From JBKBIP01 sp046297495 (GTDB lineage Bacteria > Planctomycetota > Planctomycetia > Gemmatales > Gemmataceae), in contig JBKBIP010000030.1 in assembly GCA_046297495.1 (NCBI GenBank), positions 7,907-71,906 on the forward strand: 64,000 nucleotides of DNA, written 5' to 3'. The position numbers and the translations under genes were made by a program. The notes under the pieces are model-generated. The model did no database searches. It saw only the letters and a list, made by a program, of their open reading frames with translations, and was not told the DNA's origin. Of this stretch, positions 19,395-27,943 are shown piece after piece. The stretch's first letter is position 1. Each line of letters begins with the position of its first letter.

Positions 19395-19654
19395 GGCAAC
19401 CTCCGGGGTAGGAGAAAGGTAGAAGAAAAATTCATGCTCGCCTGTGGCTCGCACTTGTGTTTGTTACCCTTCTTACCCGACCCGAACATCCATTACCACC
19501 GTTATTTCCCAGGCTGTCGGCATCTCCCGCAGGACCGGTTTTTCAGCTTCTACTGGATTTACCCGCTGTGACAGCCGAATTCAGATAACGGGAAAAGAAT
19601 CCAGGTGGGTATTACCAAGCCGATGAATCTGGAGAAGGTGGGAGGTTTTTCGAG

Positions 19655-20557
19655 ATGCGACTCCCCATAAAGTGGCGTGGGCTGGGACAATGGGTATTGG
19701 CGGCGAGCGTGGCCAGCAGCGCGGGGTGCTTGTGCTCCAGGCATCCAGTGCCGCCGCCGTTGCCAGAAGTGGTCGAACCTTGTCAGACCATTCCCAAATG
19801 TAGCAAGGACCATGTGTATGTCTTTTTGCTCAATGGGGCAGACCCGATCTGCAAGGATAACTTGATCGGCGTGCGCGACAGCATCTTTCACCTGGGCTAT
19901 GACAAGACCTATTATGGTCAGTTTTATCATGCGCGGAAATTCGCCGACGAGATTCGGTGTATCCACCATCACGACCCGGACGCGCGCGTGTTCGTGATCG
20001 GCTTCAGCTGCGGGGCCAACGCGGCAGCGGCGCTCACGCGCCAGCTCGGTCAGGAAGAGATCCCGATTGACGTGCTCATGTATATTGGCGGCGACACGCT
20101 CACGAACGACTGCAAGTACCGGCCTGGCAACGTCGGCAAGGTTATCAACGTCATGGCTCAGGGCTGTTTGCTCATGGGGGGAGACCTGATTTGCAACGGC
20201 GCGGCCATCGACGGAGCGGAAAACTACCGCTTGAACACGTCCCATGCCAACGCCCCAACCCATCCGGTGACGATGCGATTGATCGGCCAGGAACTGATTC
20301 ACTTGGCAGCCTCGGTGCCATTCGTGATCCCCGAGGAGCCAATCCCGTTGCACATCGAGGAAGCGCCGACGCCGCGCCCCGTGCCAACCGGCGAGGTGAA
20401 AGCGGAAACCGACCGTGACGAATGGGACTTCCTCAAGCCGGTCAGCCGGGTCGGCGTCCCCTATGATTACCGGCCCGCATCGCGTCTGAACTCACCAACT
20501 GACGATGCGCTTACGGGTTTGGAGCTGCGGGATTCGCTGGTCCCACCGAGTGAATAA
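19655..20557 (+). CDS. Putative lipoprotein of the alpha/beta-hydrolase type
   Basis: The N-terminus ends in the lipobox ASSAGC with Cys25 as the likely lipidation site. The body (residues 52-225) contains HVYVFLLNG, then VFVIGFSCGANAAA, a G-x-S-x-G nucleophile elbow with Ser118. YIGGDTLTND may supply an acid region and TSHANAP a possible His. The last 80 residues are Pro-rich and likely disordered. The 300-residue protein is therefore a candidate membrane-anchored esterase or lipase, or an inactive relative. Its 3' end overlaps the convergent gene at 20511 by 47 bases. A weak GGAGG-like site (GGTGGGAGG) sits about 11 nt before the ATG. Confidence 0.75.
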   Translation: MRLPIKWRGLGQWVLAASVASSAGCLCSRHPVPPPLPEVVEPCQTIPKCSKDHVYVFLLNGADPICKDNLIGVRDSIFHLGYDKTYYGQFYHARKFADEIRCIHHHDPDARVFVIGFSCGANAAAALTRQLGQEEIPIDVLMYIGGDTLTNDCKYRPGNVGKVINVMAQGCLLMGGDLICNGAAIDGAENYRLNTSHANAPTHPVTMRLIGQELIHLAASVPFVIPEEPIPLHIEEAPTPRPVPTGEVKAETDRDEWDFLKPVSRVGVPYDYRPASRLNSPTDDALTGLELRDSLVPPSE

Positions 20558-21209
20558 GAGGAGCCAGCAACAACCGCGCCACCTGCTCAGCCCAGGCTGG
20601 ATCGATGGTCTGATTGTAGCCACTCAGTTCAAGCACCAGCGGTCCGTGGCGGATGATCACGATGGTGACGGCTATCGGCGGGCTGTCATCGGATAGGACC
20701 AGTTTCTTGTCACTACGAATCGCTTCCTCCACGCCGGGAATGGTCCAGCTGCTGCCGCGTGAATCGAGCACGCGGCGGCTGGGGCTGGCGGCGGCGAAGA
20801 ACTCATCTTGGCGGCGTTGCAGATCGATGGCCAAGCCTTGATAGGCCCGCGCCGCCTCACTGCTGGCGAAACGCACCAGGGCCAAGGCGATCATGCGATC
20901 CGGCGCGGCACGCTGGCTCCACACCACCGACTGTCCATCGAGCCAGCTGTGCAATACCTTCTCGGCCCGTTCCCGTTGTCCTAGCATTTCCGCCACTTGC
21001 TGGAGCATCGCCGGCGTCCACGGCTGCGGCTGTACTTGCCACGTCAGCTCCGGCAAGAGACGCTCGACTCGGCCGATGCGCTCGGCCAACTCCGCGCGCG
21101 CGTGGGCCACCACGCTCGGCGGCGCTTCCGGCGGCGGCGCTTCCTGACCCCAAACTGCCCCGCTCATCCACACTACTATTCCCCATCCCACCGTGATGAA
21201 TTGCCGCAT
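20511..21209 (-). CDS. Exported protein of unknown function
   Basis: The 232-residue product starts at 21209 (MRQFITVGWGIVVWMSGAVW), a signal peptide preceded by AGGTGG. The longer frame upstream translates an inverted-repeat element (21246-21310) and is not coding. After a short Pro-rich segment, helical residues 35-110 (AELAERIGRVERLLPEL, QQVAEMLGQRERAEKVLHSW) precede a mixed beta region with VTIVIIRHGPLVLELSGYN. I do not recognise the family. It is convergent with the lipoprotein gene, with which it overlaps by 47 bases at the 3' ends. Confidence 0.7.
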   Translation of the reverse strand: MRQFITVGWGIVVWMSGAVWGQEAPPPEAPPSVVAHARAELAERIGRVERLLPELTWQVQPQPWTPAMLQQVAEMLGQRERAEKVLHSWLDGQSVVWSQRAAPDRMIALALVRFASSEAARAYQGLAIDLQRRQDEFFAAASPSRRVLDSRGSSWTIPGVEEAIRSDKKLVLSDDSPPIAVTIVIIRHGPLVLELSGYNQTIDPAWAEQVARLLLAPLIHSVGPANPAAPNP

Positions 21210-21556
21210 GACCACCTCGTCGATTGAGATAACATTCTGAAATGGGGCGAGCAGAGGGTGTTGGCCCTCCGGTACGGAGACAACCCGGAGGCTGATGCCT
21301 CCCGCTCGCCATCGGGGGGCGGATTGAAGCAAATCATCGGCATTCGGGGAAGAGGGATTTGCACGCCGGGGAAGAGGGAAAGGGAATCGAATCCGATGCT
21401 GCCAAAGATAATTGGTTCTTCCAAGCATGGGCAAGAACCTTGGCCGCTATCGTTCCCGCTCGATTCTTCGTAAAATGTCCTCACCTTCTTCAGTCCATTG
21501 TGGAGAACGCACGGAATGGGATCAAATCCCATACCTGGCAAAAAGGAGACGCAACA
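21210..21556. other. Divergent intergenic region with nested hairpin
   Basis: This spacer holds the 65-base nested inverted repeat at 21246-21310 and presumably promoters for genes on both sides. No further gene is supported; the plus-strand frame from 21359 only extends the Gfo/Idh gene upstream of its true start. Confidence 0.5.
21246..21310. repeat. Nested inverted repeat, GGCGAGC family
   Basis: GGCGAGC at 21246-21252 pairs with GCTCGCC at 21304-21310. Inside are two small hairpins, AGGG...CCCT and GGAGGCTGATGCCTCC, and a CTCCGG/CCGGAG pairing between them. The element at 29084-29177 has a related layout with GAGCGGGG arms. Confidence 0.7.
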
Positions 21557-22582
21557 ATGGTGCGCATCGGCATCGTGGGGATTGGCTTCATGGGCATGAT
21601 TCATTACTTGGCGGCGCGGCAGTTGCAGGGAGCGGCGGTGACGGCCATTTGCAGTCGGGATCGCCAGAAGCTGGCCGGTGATTGGCGCGGCATTCGCGGC
21701 AACTTCGGTCCGCCCGGTGAGATGATGGACGTGTCTCATCTGAAGAAATATGAACATCTCGACGACTTGCTGGCCGATCCCGACATCGACTTGGTGGATA
21801 TTTGCAATCCGACACACCTGCACCCGTCCACGGCCATCGCTGCCTTGCGGGCGGGGAAGCATGTCCTGGTCGAGAAAGCCATCGCCTTGACGCCACCAGA
21901 TGCCGACGCCATGCTAGCCGCCGCCGCCCAAGCGGGGAAGCTGCTCATGGTGGCCCACGTGCTGCCGTTCTTCCCGGAATTCGCCTACGCCGCCGAGACC
22001 ATCCGCGCGGGGCGCTTCGGCAAGGTGCTGGGGGGGCATTTCCAGCGCGTCATCTCGCAACCCGACTGGTCGGCGGACATCGGCGACAGCAGCAAGACCG
22101 GGGGACCGGCCATCGACCTGCACATCCACGACACGCATTTCATCGGCTTGGTGTGCGGCGTTCCCAAACAAGTATTTGCCGTCGGCACCCGGCACGGCGA
22201 CAGTGTACAATACTTGACCACCAGTTACCTGTACGGTTCCGATGGACCAGCAGTGACGTGTTCCAGCGGGGCCATCGCCATGAAGGCCCGCGAGTTCGTC
22301 CATGGCTACGAAATCTATCTGGAGAAGGCCACCCTGACTTATACATCGGGAACCTGCCCGCTGACTGTGCTGCACGCCGATGGCAAGGTGGAGCAACCCC
22401 AACTAGCCGGCGGCGCCGAAGCCACCACGGCCTTCACGCTGGAGCTGCAAGCCGCCGTCGCGGGCGTGACCAGTGGCCAAGAGCCGGCTTTGCTCAGCGG
22501 CCAACTGGCCCGCGATGCCTTGGTGTTGTGTCATAAGGAATGCGAGTCCGTGCGAACGGGCCAAATCGTTTCTCTTTCATAG
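21557..22582 (+). CDS. Gfo/Idh/MocA family oxidoreductase, cytoplasmic
   Basis: The 341-residue enzyme begins at 21557, 9 nt after AGGAG; MVRIGIVGIGFMGMIHYLAA is the start of the Rossmann fold with its GxGxxG. ICNPTHLH near 87 and VLVEKAIALTPPDAD near 108 match the TPN and EKP positions of the superfamily; here EKP is EKA, a conservative departure. The C-terminal domain contains GGPAIDLHIHDTHF, the GG-x-x-x-D-x-x-x-H pattern that holds the catalytic Asp and His. There is no Tat or Sec signal, unlike the relative at 4354. It is followed 11 nt later by a TIGR03067 gene, so the two may be co-transcribed. Substrate is unknown. Confidence 0.9.
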   Translation: MVRIGIVGIGFMGMIHYLAARQLQGAAVTAICSRDRQKLAGDWRGIRGNFGPPGEMMDVSHLKKYEHLDDLLADPDIDLVDICNPTHLHPSTAIAALRAGKHVLVEKAIALTPPDADAMLAAAAQAGKLLMVAHVLPFFPEFAYAAETIRAGRFGKVLGGHFQRVISQPDWSADIGDSSKTGGPAIDLHIHDTHFIGLVCGVPKQVFAVGTRHGDSVQYLTTSYLYGSDGPAVTCSSGAIAMKAREFVHGYEIYLEKATLTYTSGTCPLTVLHADGKVEQPQLAGGAEATTAFTLELQAAVAGVTSGQEPALLSGQLARDALVLCHKECESVRTGQIVSLS

Positions 22583-22593
22583 GAGTCGCGCGC

Positions 22594-23025
22594 ATGATCC
22601 GGACGGCGTTGGTTGGAGTGTTGGGCGGGTGGCTGACGGCCGCCGCTTGGGGGGCCGAGCCAACCGAGTTGGAGGGGCTTTGGAAGCCGGTGTCCATCAC
22701 TTCAGGGGGCATGTCGATCCCCAAGGAAAATTTGGCAAAACTTCAGATGTCGTTGCTCATCAAAGGCAACACTATTACGCTGAAATCGCGGGACAACAAC
22801 GGCAACATCAAGGAGGAAGCGGTTCGCTTCGAGCTGAATACCGCCACGAAACCCAAGTCAATTGACTTCACGCTGCCATCGGACGAAGTCAAAAAAGGGA
22901 TTTACGTTCTGGAAGGGGACACGCTTCGGCTGTGCTGGGACGATGACGGCGACGAACGCCCCAAGGAGTTCGCTTCCAAACCGGAAACCGATCTGATTTT
23001 GTTCGTGCTGAAGCGTGACAAGTGA
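22594..23025 (+). CDS. Exported TIGR03067 domain protein
   Basis: The 143-residue protein has a signal peptide (MIRTALVGVLGGWLTAAAWG) and then the TIGR03067 pattern: ELEGLWKPVSI, a central strand-rich portion, and KGIYVLEGDTLRLCWDDDGD near 108. TIGR03067 is a small beta-rich domain found almost only in planctomycetes and a few relatives; its molecular role is unknown. The start at 22594 follows TAGGAGT by about 8 nt. It lies 11 nt after the Gfo/Idh gene and was probably transcribed with it. Confidence 0.85.
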   Translation: MIRTALVGVLGGWLTAAAWGAEPTELEGLWKPVSITSGGMSIPKENLAKLQMSLLIKGNTITLKSRDNNGNIKEEAVRFELNTATKPKSIDFTLPSDEVKKGIYVLEGDTLRLCWDDDGDERPKEFASKPETDLILFVLKRDK

Positions 23026-23324
23026 ATCAGCGGCGGCCGGCGCTCCGCCTCCCCGGCGCGGCTGGGCGGGCGGGGTTGCCAGCCAGCGCGGATCGCTGAC
23101 GGTGCTAGGACAAATCAGGACGTAAGGCAAAAAAACCGCCTCTGACATCTATAGGGGAGCGCTTTTCCTCAGGAAGTAGGGGTATTTTGGCTGTTTTTCG
23201 CGGAAAAATGCCGAATTTTCGACGATTAGCGATTGACAATGGCGCATGGGATTTTTAACCTTCCCACTGAACAAGGGATGCCGTGTCTCCCATTCAGCCA
23301 CTATTGAAACGAGGGGTAACATTC
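23026..23324. other. Intergenic region upstream of the HU-like gene
   Basis: No gene is visible. The first 80 bases are very GC-rich. The second half is AT-richer and carries a promoter-like pair at 23233-23261. Confidence 0.4.
23233..23261 (+). promoter_or_regulatory. Probable sigma70-type promoter of the HU-like gene
   Basis: A perfect -35 TTGACA at 23233-23238 is followed after 17 bases by TAACCT at 23256-23261, a -10 that keeps the T-A and final T. The leader would be about 60 nt. The perfect hexamer and spacing make this one of the better promoter matches in the window. Confidence 0.45.
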
Positions 23325-23660
23325 ATGGCCGAAAGCAAGTCCACTAGCACCAGTCCCAAACCGGCGACGAAATCGGAAATCGTGCAGGCGCTCGCGACTG
23401 CCACCGGGCTGTCGCGCAAGCAAGTCGGGGCCTTCTTCGACGAGCTGGGCAAATTGATCAAGAAGGACCTGGGCAAAAAGGGACCAGGCGTCTTCAACAT
23501 CCCCGGCTTGTTGAAGCTGAAGCGCATTCACAAGCCGGCGACCAAGGCACGCAAGGGGATCCACCCCATCACCAAGCAAGAGGTGACGTTCAAGGCCAAA
23601 CCGGCCCGCACCGTGGTCAAGGCGCAACCGCTCAAGAACCTCAAGGACATGGTTAAGTAA
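23325..23660 (+). CDS. HU/IHF family DNA-binding protein
   Basis: HU-family proteins bend and compact DNA. This 111-residue protein starts at 23325 after GAGGGG; an upstream start at 23283 would add 14 residues with no family likeness. Residues 17-75 match the helical dimer part (TKSEIVQALATATGLSRKQV, then FFDELGKLIKKDL). The beta-arm is shortened or divergent: GVFNIPGLLKLKRIHKPATK and KGIHPITKQEVTFKAKP replace the usual RNPRTGE segment. A Lys-rich end (VVKAQPLKNLKDMVK) follows, and the Ser/Thr/Pro-rich N-terminus is longer than in E. coli HU. Planctomycetes often have several divergent HU paralogues. It sits alone, convergent with pheA. Confidence 0.88.
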   Translation: MAESKSTSTSPKPATKSEIVQALATATGLSRKQVGAFFDELGKLIKKDLGKKGPGVFNIPGLLKLKRIHKPATKARKGIHPITKQEVTFKAKPARTVVKAQPLKNLKDMVK

Positions 23661-24228
23661 CGATCGGCGGCGGATGTCCGAGCACCAACGTTCACCAAGC
23701 GTCGCTTCCTCGTTTCGCGCGGGACGCCGCCGCCCGCGAAACGAGGAAGCCCTCGAACCTGCCCGCCTTGCTGGTGCCATGAGGGAAATGATCCGCGGAT
23801 GAGTCTTGGCGCTGTGCGAACGAAAAGAATATGATAACTAAAGAGTGGCTGATTCTTCTGACTGGTCCAAAAACTTACCACATTGATTGTTTCATTGTTC
23901 CATTCTACCCCACCCCCCTTTTTCCAGAAGACGACGCCGTCCGTGGAATGAAACACGCCTCCACCACAACTGATTCATCGATACCTCGGCGAAGGACAAT
24001 TGGCGGGTTCTCTCTACGGGCGTCCTTGATGGCGGAGCAGGTCGCTGATGCTCTGCTGGGGAACGCATCCATGACGTTGCCCCGGCCACCCTGCGCGTCC
24101 AAGGCGGCACATCGCGGCTCAGAGATTTCTTAGTATAGCGCCGACAGGACCGCTATCGCTATAAGTTTTTGTACAATAACAAGTTGTGAAAAACCGAACA
24201 AGTTGAGCCAAGAACCCAGGACCATATC
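23661..24228. other. Convergent intergenic region between HU-like gene and pheA
   Basis: This 568-base spacer has the best palindrome of the main repeat family at 23704-23750, and a 13-base arm GCCCCGGCCACCC at 24079-24091 that is identical to one arm of the element at 34777-34852 but has no partner nearby. A 100-codon plus frame at 23831-24133 has no family likeness or ribosome site and is not called. Confidence 0.5.
23704..23750. repeat. Intergenic palindrome, ATTCATCGTTTCGCG family, variant arms
   Basis: The left arm GCTTCCTCGTTTCGCGCGGG at 23704-23723 pairs with CCCGCGAAACGAGGAAGC at 23733-23750 over 16 continuous pairs. Compared with the common ATTCATC form, this copy has CTTCCTC in one arm and GAGGAAG in the other, so both arms changed together. 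It lies between convergent genes. Confidence 0.85.
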
Positions 24229-25368
24229 CTACTCGCAGACTTGGGCCATGGGGAAGGAGCCGAGCACGGCCAGATGTTCGCAATGGTCTTGCAGGGCAGC
24301 TAAGGCGCGTTTGACTTTGGGTTCGTCGGCATGGCCCTCGAAATCGGTGAAAAAGACGTACTCGGTTTCGCGCTTCCCCTTGGCGGCGGGTGAGGGGAAG
24401 GATTCGATCCAGGTGAGGTTCAGCTTGTTCTGTTTGAAAATGCTCAGGGCATCAACCAGGGCGCCGGGGTTGTGCGCCACTTTGAACATCAGGGCCGTCT
24501 TGTCCTTGCCGGTCTTGGTGGATTCTTGGGTGCCGATGATGGCGAAGCGGGTTTCGTTGTAGATCGAATCCTCAATGTCCGAGAACAGGATGCGCAAGCC
24601 GTACTTCACGGCGGCTTGCCGGCTGGCCACGGCGGCGGCGCCCGGCTCGCGTTGGGCCAGCTCGGCGGCGGTGGCAGTGCTAGCCACCTCATGCAAGGCG
24701 GCGTGCGGCACGTTCTTGCTCAGCCAGTTGCGGCACTGCGACAGGGCTTGCGGCTTGCTGTAGATGCGACGAATCTCCTGTTGTTCACAGTTGGCCATCA
24801 GGTTGTGGTGGATGCGCAGTCGAACTTCGGCGCAGATTTTCATTTGCGGCAAGCGGATGAACATCTCCAAGGTGTCGGCAACCCGGCCATCGGTGGAGTT
24901 CTCCAACGGCACGACGCCGAAATCGGCATGGCCGCGATTGACTTCCTCGAAGACAGCGGCGATGCTGCCGACACGGAAGAACTCGACTGCTTGGCCGAAG
25001 CGCTCGACGGCGGCTAGGTGGCTGAAGCTGTACTCCGGCCCCAAGTAGGCCACGCGCAAGACCTTCTGCAATGCCCGCGAGCCGCTGACGATCTCCCGGA
25101 ACACCGCTCGCACGGTATTGTTATCGAGCGGCCCTTTGTTGGCCTCCAACACCTGTTGCAAGACCTCTTCTTCCCGGCCTGGTGAGAAAATCTCCGTGCC
25201 GTGGTTGTTCTTGACCTTGCCAATCTCCGCCGCCAAACTGGCACGCTCATTGATGAGTTTGAGAATTTGCAGGTCGCACTTGTCGATCTGGGCGCGGAGA
25301 TTCCGAAGGGAAGAGGCCGCCCGGTTCGATGCAGCAGTGGTCGTGGTGCCTTCGGTTTTGCGGCTCAT
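24229..25368 (-). CDS. pheA: Bifunctional chorismate mutase / prephenate dehydratase (P-protein)
   Basis: This enzyme converts chorismate to prephenate and then phenylpyruvate, the branch to phenylalanine. Residues about 20-105 form an AroQ-type mutase domain (LRAQIDKCDLQILKLINERA, then EIGKVKNNHG). The dehydratase domain starts near 108 with VAYLGPEYSFSHLAAVERFG, the usual GPxGTFS site here reading GPEYSFS, and includes VVPLENSTDGRVADTL and SKPQALSQCRNWL. An ACT regulatory domain (about 285-379) has GALVDALSIFKQNKLNLTWI then ESFPS, matching the phenylalanine-binding ESRP motif with F in place of R. Length (379 aa) is normal. No leader-peptide attenuator was seen upstream. Confidence 0.95.
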   Translation of the reverse strand: MSRKTEGTTTTAASNRAASSLRNLRAQIDKCDLQILKLINERASLAAEIGKVKNNHGTEIFSPGREEEVLQQVLEANKGPLDNNTVRAVFREIVSGSRALQKVLRVAYLGPEYSFSHLAAVERFGQAVEFFRVGSIAAVFEEVNRGHADFGVVPLENSTDGRVADTLEMFIRLPQMKICAEVRLRIHHNLMANCEQQEIRRIYSKPQALSQCRNWLSKNVPHAALHEVASTATAAELAQREPGAAAVASRQAAVKYGLRILFSDIEDSIYNETRFAIIGTQESTKTGKDKTALMFKVAHNPGALVDALSIFKQNKLNLTWIESFPSPAAKGKRETEYVFFTDFEGHADEPKVKRALAALQDHCEHLAVLGSFPMAQVCE

Positions 25369-25911
25369 GGGTGGTCTCGTCAGGGATAATACGTCGCAAT
25401 TTCCCCGATAATCTATCCCTGAAACCCTTTAGTGTCAACTACGTCGTACTTTACAAAAGCAAGATTCTTCGTGGGTTGCCGGAGATGCAACGACAAACCA
25501 TCGGAGATACATCATTCGCCTGCCATTTTGGCAGGCAGAGCCAGTTTTCCGCCCCGACGGGGAATAATCTTGAATCTTTTTACTCGTCTCAACTCTCTGT
25601 TATTTAGGAAGATGAAAGGATCGTACAGGAGTGGGCGGTCCACGGCATCGAAATTGCGATAAACTTCTCTCAAACACGGCAGGAAGTGTGTGGCGGTGCT
25701 GATTAGTGAACATATATTTAGAATAGCAAACAGGGCGGAGGCGGACCCGTAGATACCTCTTTCCAAAGGGGGAACTGTCTTCCCCACCCCCAACTAATCC
25801 TTTCGCGTTTCCGAAAGGCGATGGAACGAAAATTCATCCAATGATTACGAGACGGCGGACCTGTGCGAAACAGGCATCCGGACATTCACCTCCAGAAAGG
25901 AGATTAACCCG
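25369..25911. other. Divergent intergenic region between pheA and dnaK
   Basis: A 543-base divergent spacer. I found no CIRCE element (no TTAGCACTC with its complement), so HrcA control of dnaK is not supported here. No gene is evident. A GGAG-type ribosome site (AAAGGAG) precedes the dnaK ATG by about 10 nt. Confidence 0.45.
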
Positions 25912-27849
25912 ATGGCAGAGGAAAAAATTATCGGTATTGACTTGGGCACGACCAATTCCGTCGTGTCCGTGATGGAAGGGGGGGAAGTCAAGGTCATCCC
26001 GAATCAAGAAGGGAATCGCTTGACCCCCAGCGTGGTCGCCTTTACCGAGAAGGGGGAGATTCTTGTCGGCGAACCGGCCAAGCGACAGGCGATCACCAAT
26101 CCGCGGCGCACCATCTACTCGATTAAGCGCTTCATGGGCCGCCGCCACAACGAAGTTGAGGAAGAAGAAAAGCTCGTGCCGTACAAGGTCACGGGGGGAG
26201 CACAAGATTTGGTCAAGGTGGACATCGATGGCAAATCGTACACGCCGCCGGAAATCTCCGCTATGATCCTGCGCAAACTCAAGGAGGCGGCGGAAGCCTA
26301 TTTGGGGCATAAGGTGCGCAAGGCGGTCATCACCGTGCCGGCCTACTTCAACGATGCCCAGCGCCAGGCCACCATCGATGCCGCCCAGATCGCCGGCTTC
26401 GATCCCGAATGGGAGCTGGAAGACCCGCAGACCGGCAAGAAGACCCGGCAGCGCATGCGCATCATCAACGAGCCAACGGCGGCGTCGCTGGCTTATGGGC
26501 TGGAAAAGAAGAAAAACGAAAAGATCGCCGTCTTCGACCTGGGGGGCGGCACCTTCGATATTTCCATCCTCGACGTAGGGGACGGCGTCTTTGAGGTGAA
26601 GGCCACCAACGGTGACACCCACTTGGGGGGGGATGACTGGGATCAGGTGCTCATCGATCACATCGCCGATGAATTTAAGAAGGAACAGGGCATCGACCTG
26701 CGCAAGGACCAGATGGCGCTGCAACGCTTGAAGGAAGCCGCCGAACGGGCCAAGAAGGACTTGTCGCAGGCCACTTCGACCGACATTAACTTGCCGTTCA
26801 TCACGGCGGACGCTTCCGGGCCCAAGCACCTGCAAATGTCGATCTCGCGGGCCAAGTTCGAGCAGCTGACCGAACACCTGTTCGAGCGCTGCCGCAAGCC
26901 GGTCATGCAAGCGCTGCGGGACGCCGGTTACAAACCGTCGGACATCGACGAAATCGTGCTGGTCGGCGGCATGACGCGCGTGCCGCGTGTGCAGCAGCTG
27001 GTCAAGGAAATCTTCGGCAAGGAAGGTCATAAAGGGGTCAACCCCGATGAGGTGGTGGCCATTGGCGCCGCCATCCAAGGTGCTCAGCTGTTGCTGGGCA
27101 GCAAGTCGGATGTGTTGCTGCTTGATGTTACGCCCTTGTCGCTGGGCATTGAAACGCTCGGCGGCGTCATGACCAAGCTCATCGAGCGCAACACGACCAT
27201 TCCCAAGACGGAGAAACAGATTTTCTCGACTGCTGATGACAATCAACCCGCCGTGACGGTGCGCGTCTTCCAAGGGGAGCGCGAGATGGCCGCCGACAAC
27301 CGGCTGCTGGGGCAATTCAACCTGGAGGGAATTCGCCCCGCGCCGCGCGGCGTGCCCCGCATCGAGGTGACGTTCGACATCGACGCCAACGGCATCCTCA
27401 ACGTCTCGGCCAAGGACCTCGACACCGGCAAGGAGCAAAAGATTCGCATTGAAAGCTCCAGCGGGCTAAGCAAGGACGAGGTCGAGAAGATGAAGCGCGA
27501 CGCCGAGCTACACGCCGAAGAGGACAAGCGCAAACGCGCGCTGGCCGACGCCCGCAACGAGGCCGACCAGTGGGTCTGGCGGCTGGAAAAGGAACTCAAC
27601 GAGCATGGCGACAAGCTCAGCGAGAGCGACAAGGCCCCCATCCGCTCTGCCATCGAACGGGTCAAGGAAGTGGTCAAAGGCAGCGACGCGCAGGCCATCA
27701 AGCAATCGTTGAGTGACTTGCAAGCGGCGGCCCAAGCCATGGCCCAGCATCTAGCCCAAGCCGCTGGCGCCAGCACTAGCTCGGCGGCCAGCGACGGCAA
27801 GGGGGGCAAGGATGACGTAATCGACGCCGAATTTGAAGTGAAGAAGTAA
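25912..27849 (+). CDS. dnaK: Hsp70 chaperone DnaK with planctomycete-type insert
   Basis: DnaK binds and releases unfolded segments using ATP, with DnaJ and GrpE. The 645-residue protein begins IIGIDLGTTNSVVSVMEGGE and has VFDLGGGTFDISILD near 205 and IVLVGGMTRVPRVQ near 347. The substrate domain runs from about 400, with LLDVTPLSLGIETLGGVMTK. Between AAQIAG and RIINEPTAA (about residues 164-182) there is an insert of roughly 16 residues, DPEWELEDPQTGKKTRQRM, absent from E. coli DnaK. The C-terminal tail is Ala/Ser-rich and ends DDVIDAEFEVKK, the usual helper-binding end. It is not next to grpE or dnaJ. Confidence 0.98.
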   Translation: MAEEKIIGIDLGTTNSVVSVMEGGEVKVIPNQEGNRLTPSVVAFTEKGEILVGEPAKRQAITNPRRTIYSIKRFMGRRHNEVEEEEKLVPYKVTGGAQDLVKVDIDGKSYTPPEISAMILRKLKEAAEAYLGHKVRKAVITVPAYFNDAQRQATIDAAQIAGFDPEWELEDPQTGKKTRQRMRIINEPTAASLAYGLEKKKNEKIAVFDLGGGTFDISILDVGDGVFEVKATNGDTHLGGDDWDQVLIDHIADEFKKEQGIDLRKDQMALQRLKEAAERAKKDLSQATSTDINLPFITADASGPKHLQMSISRAKFEQLTEHLFERCRKPVMQALRDAGYKPSDIDEIVLVGGMTRVPRVQQLVKEIFGKEGHKGVNPDEVVAIGAAIQGAQLLLGSKSDVLLLDVTPLSLGIETLGGVMTKLIERNTTIPKTEKQIFSTADDNQPAVTVRVFQGEREMAADNRLLGQFNLEGIRPAPRGVPRIEVTFDIDANGILNVSAKDLDTGKEQKIRIESSSGLSKDEVEKMKRDAELHAEEDKRKRALADARNEADQWVWRLEKELNEHGDKLSESDKAPIRSAIERVKEVVKGSDAQAIKQSLSDLQAAAQAMAQHLAQAAGASTSSAASDGKGGKDDVIDAEFEVKK

Positions 27850-27858
27850 GTAAATCCA

Positions 27859-27906
27859 TGATTCATCGTTTCGCGCGGCGAGGTTCCCGCGCGAAACGAC
27901 GAATCA
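27859..27906. repeat. Intergenic palindrome, ATTCATCGTTTCGCG family, after dnaK
   Basis: TGATTCATCGTTTCGCGCGG at 27859-27878 pairs with its complement at 27887-27906 over 20 positions with one G-U type mismatch and an 8-base loop. It lies 9 bases after the dnaK stop and before the convergent GTPase. There is no T-tract. Confidence 0.85.
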
Positions 27907-27943
27907 GCGAAGGGGGCATGTTTCACCTCTCCATACTTATCCC

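Noticed and set aside
23831..24133. A 100-codon plus frame in the HU/pheA spacer
   Set aside because: No ribosome site, no family likeness, low-complexity translation; overlaps a repeat arm.
25369..25911. CIRCE (HrcA) element ahead of dnaK
   Set aside because: No TTAGCACTC and complementary arm with a 9-base spacing was found.
25834..27438. A 534-codon open frame on the minus strand opposite dnaK
   Set aside because: It is fully antisense to a strongly conserved DnaK; high GC at third positions creates long antisense frames. No family likeness.
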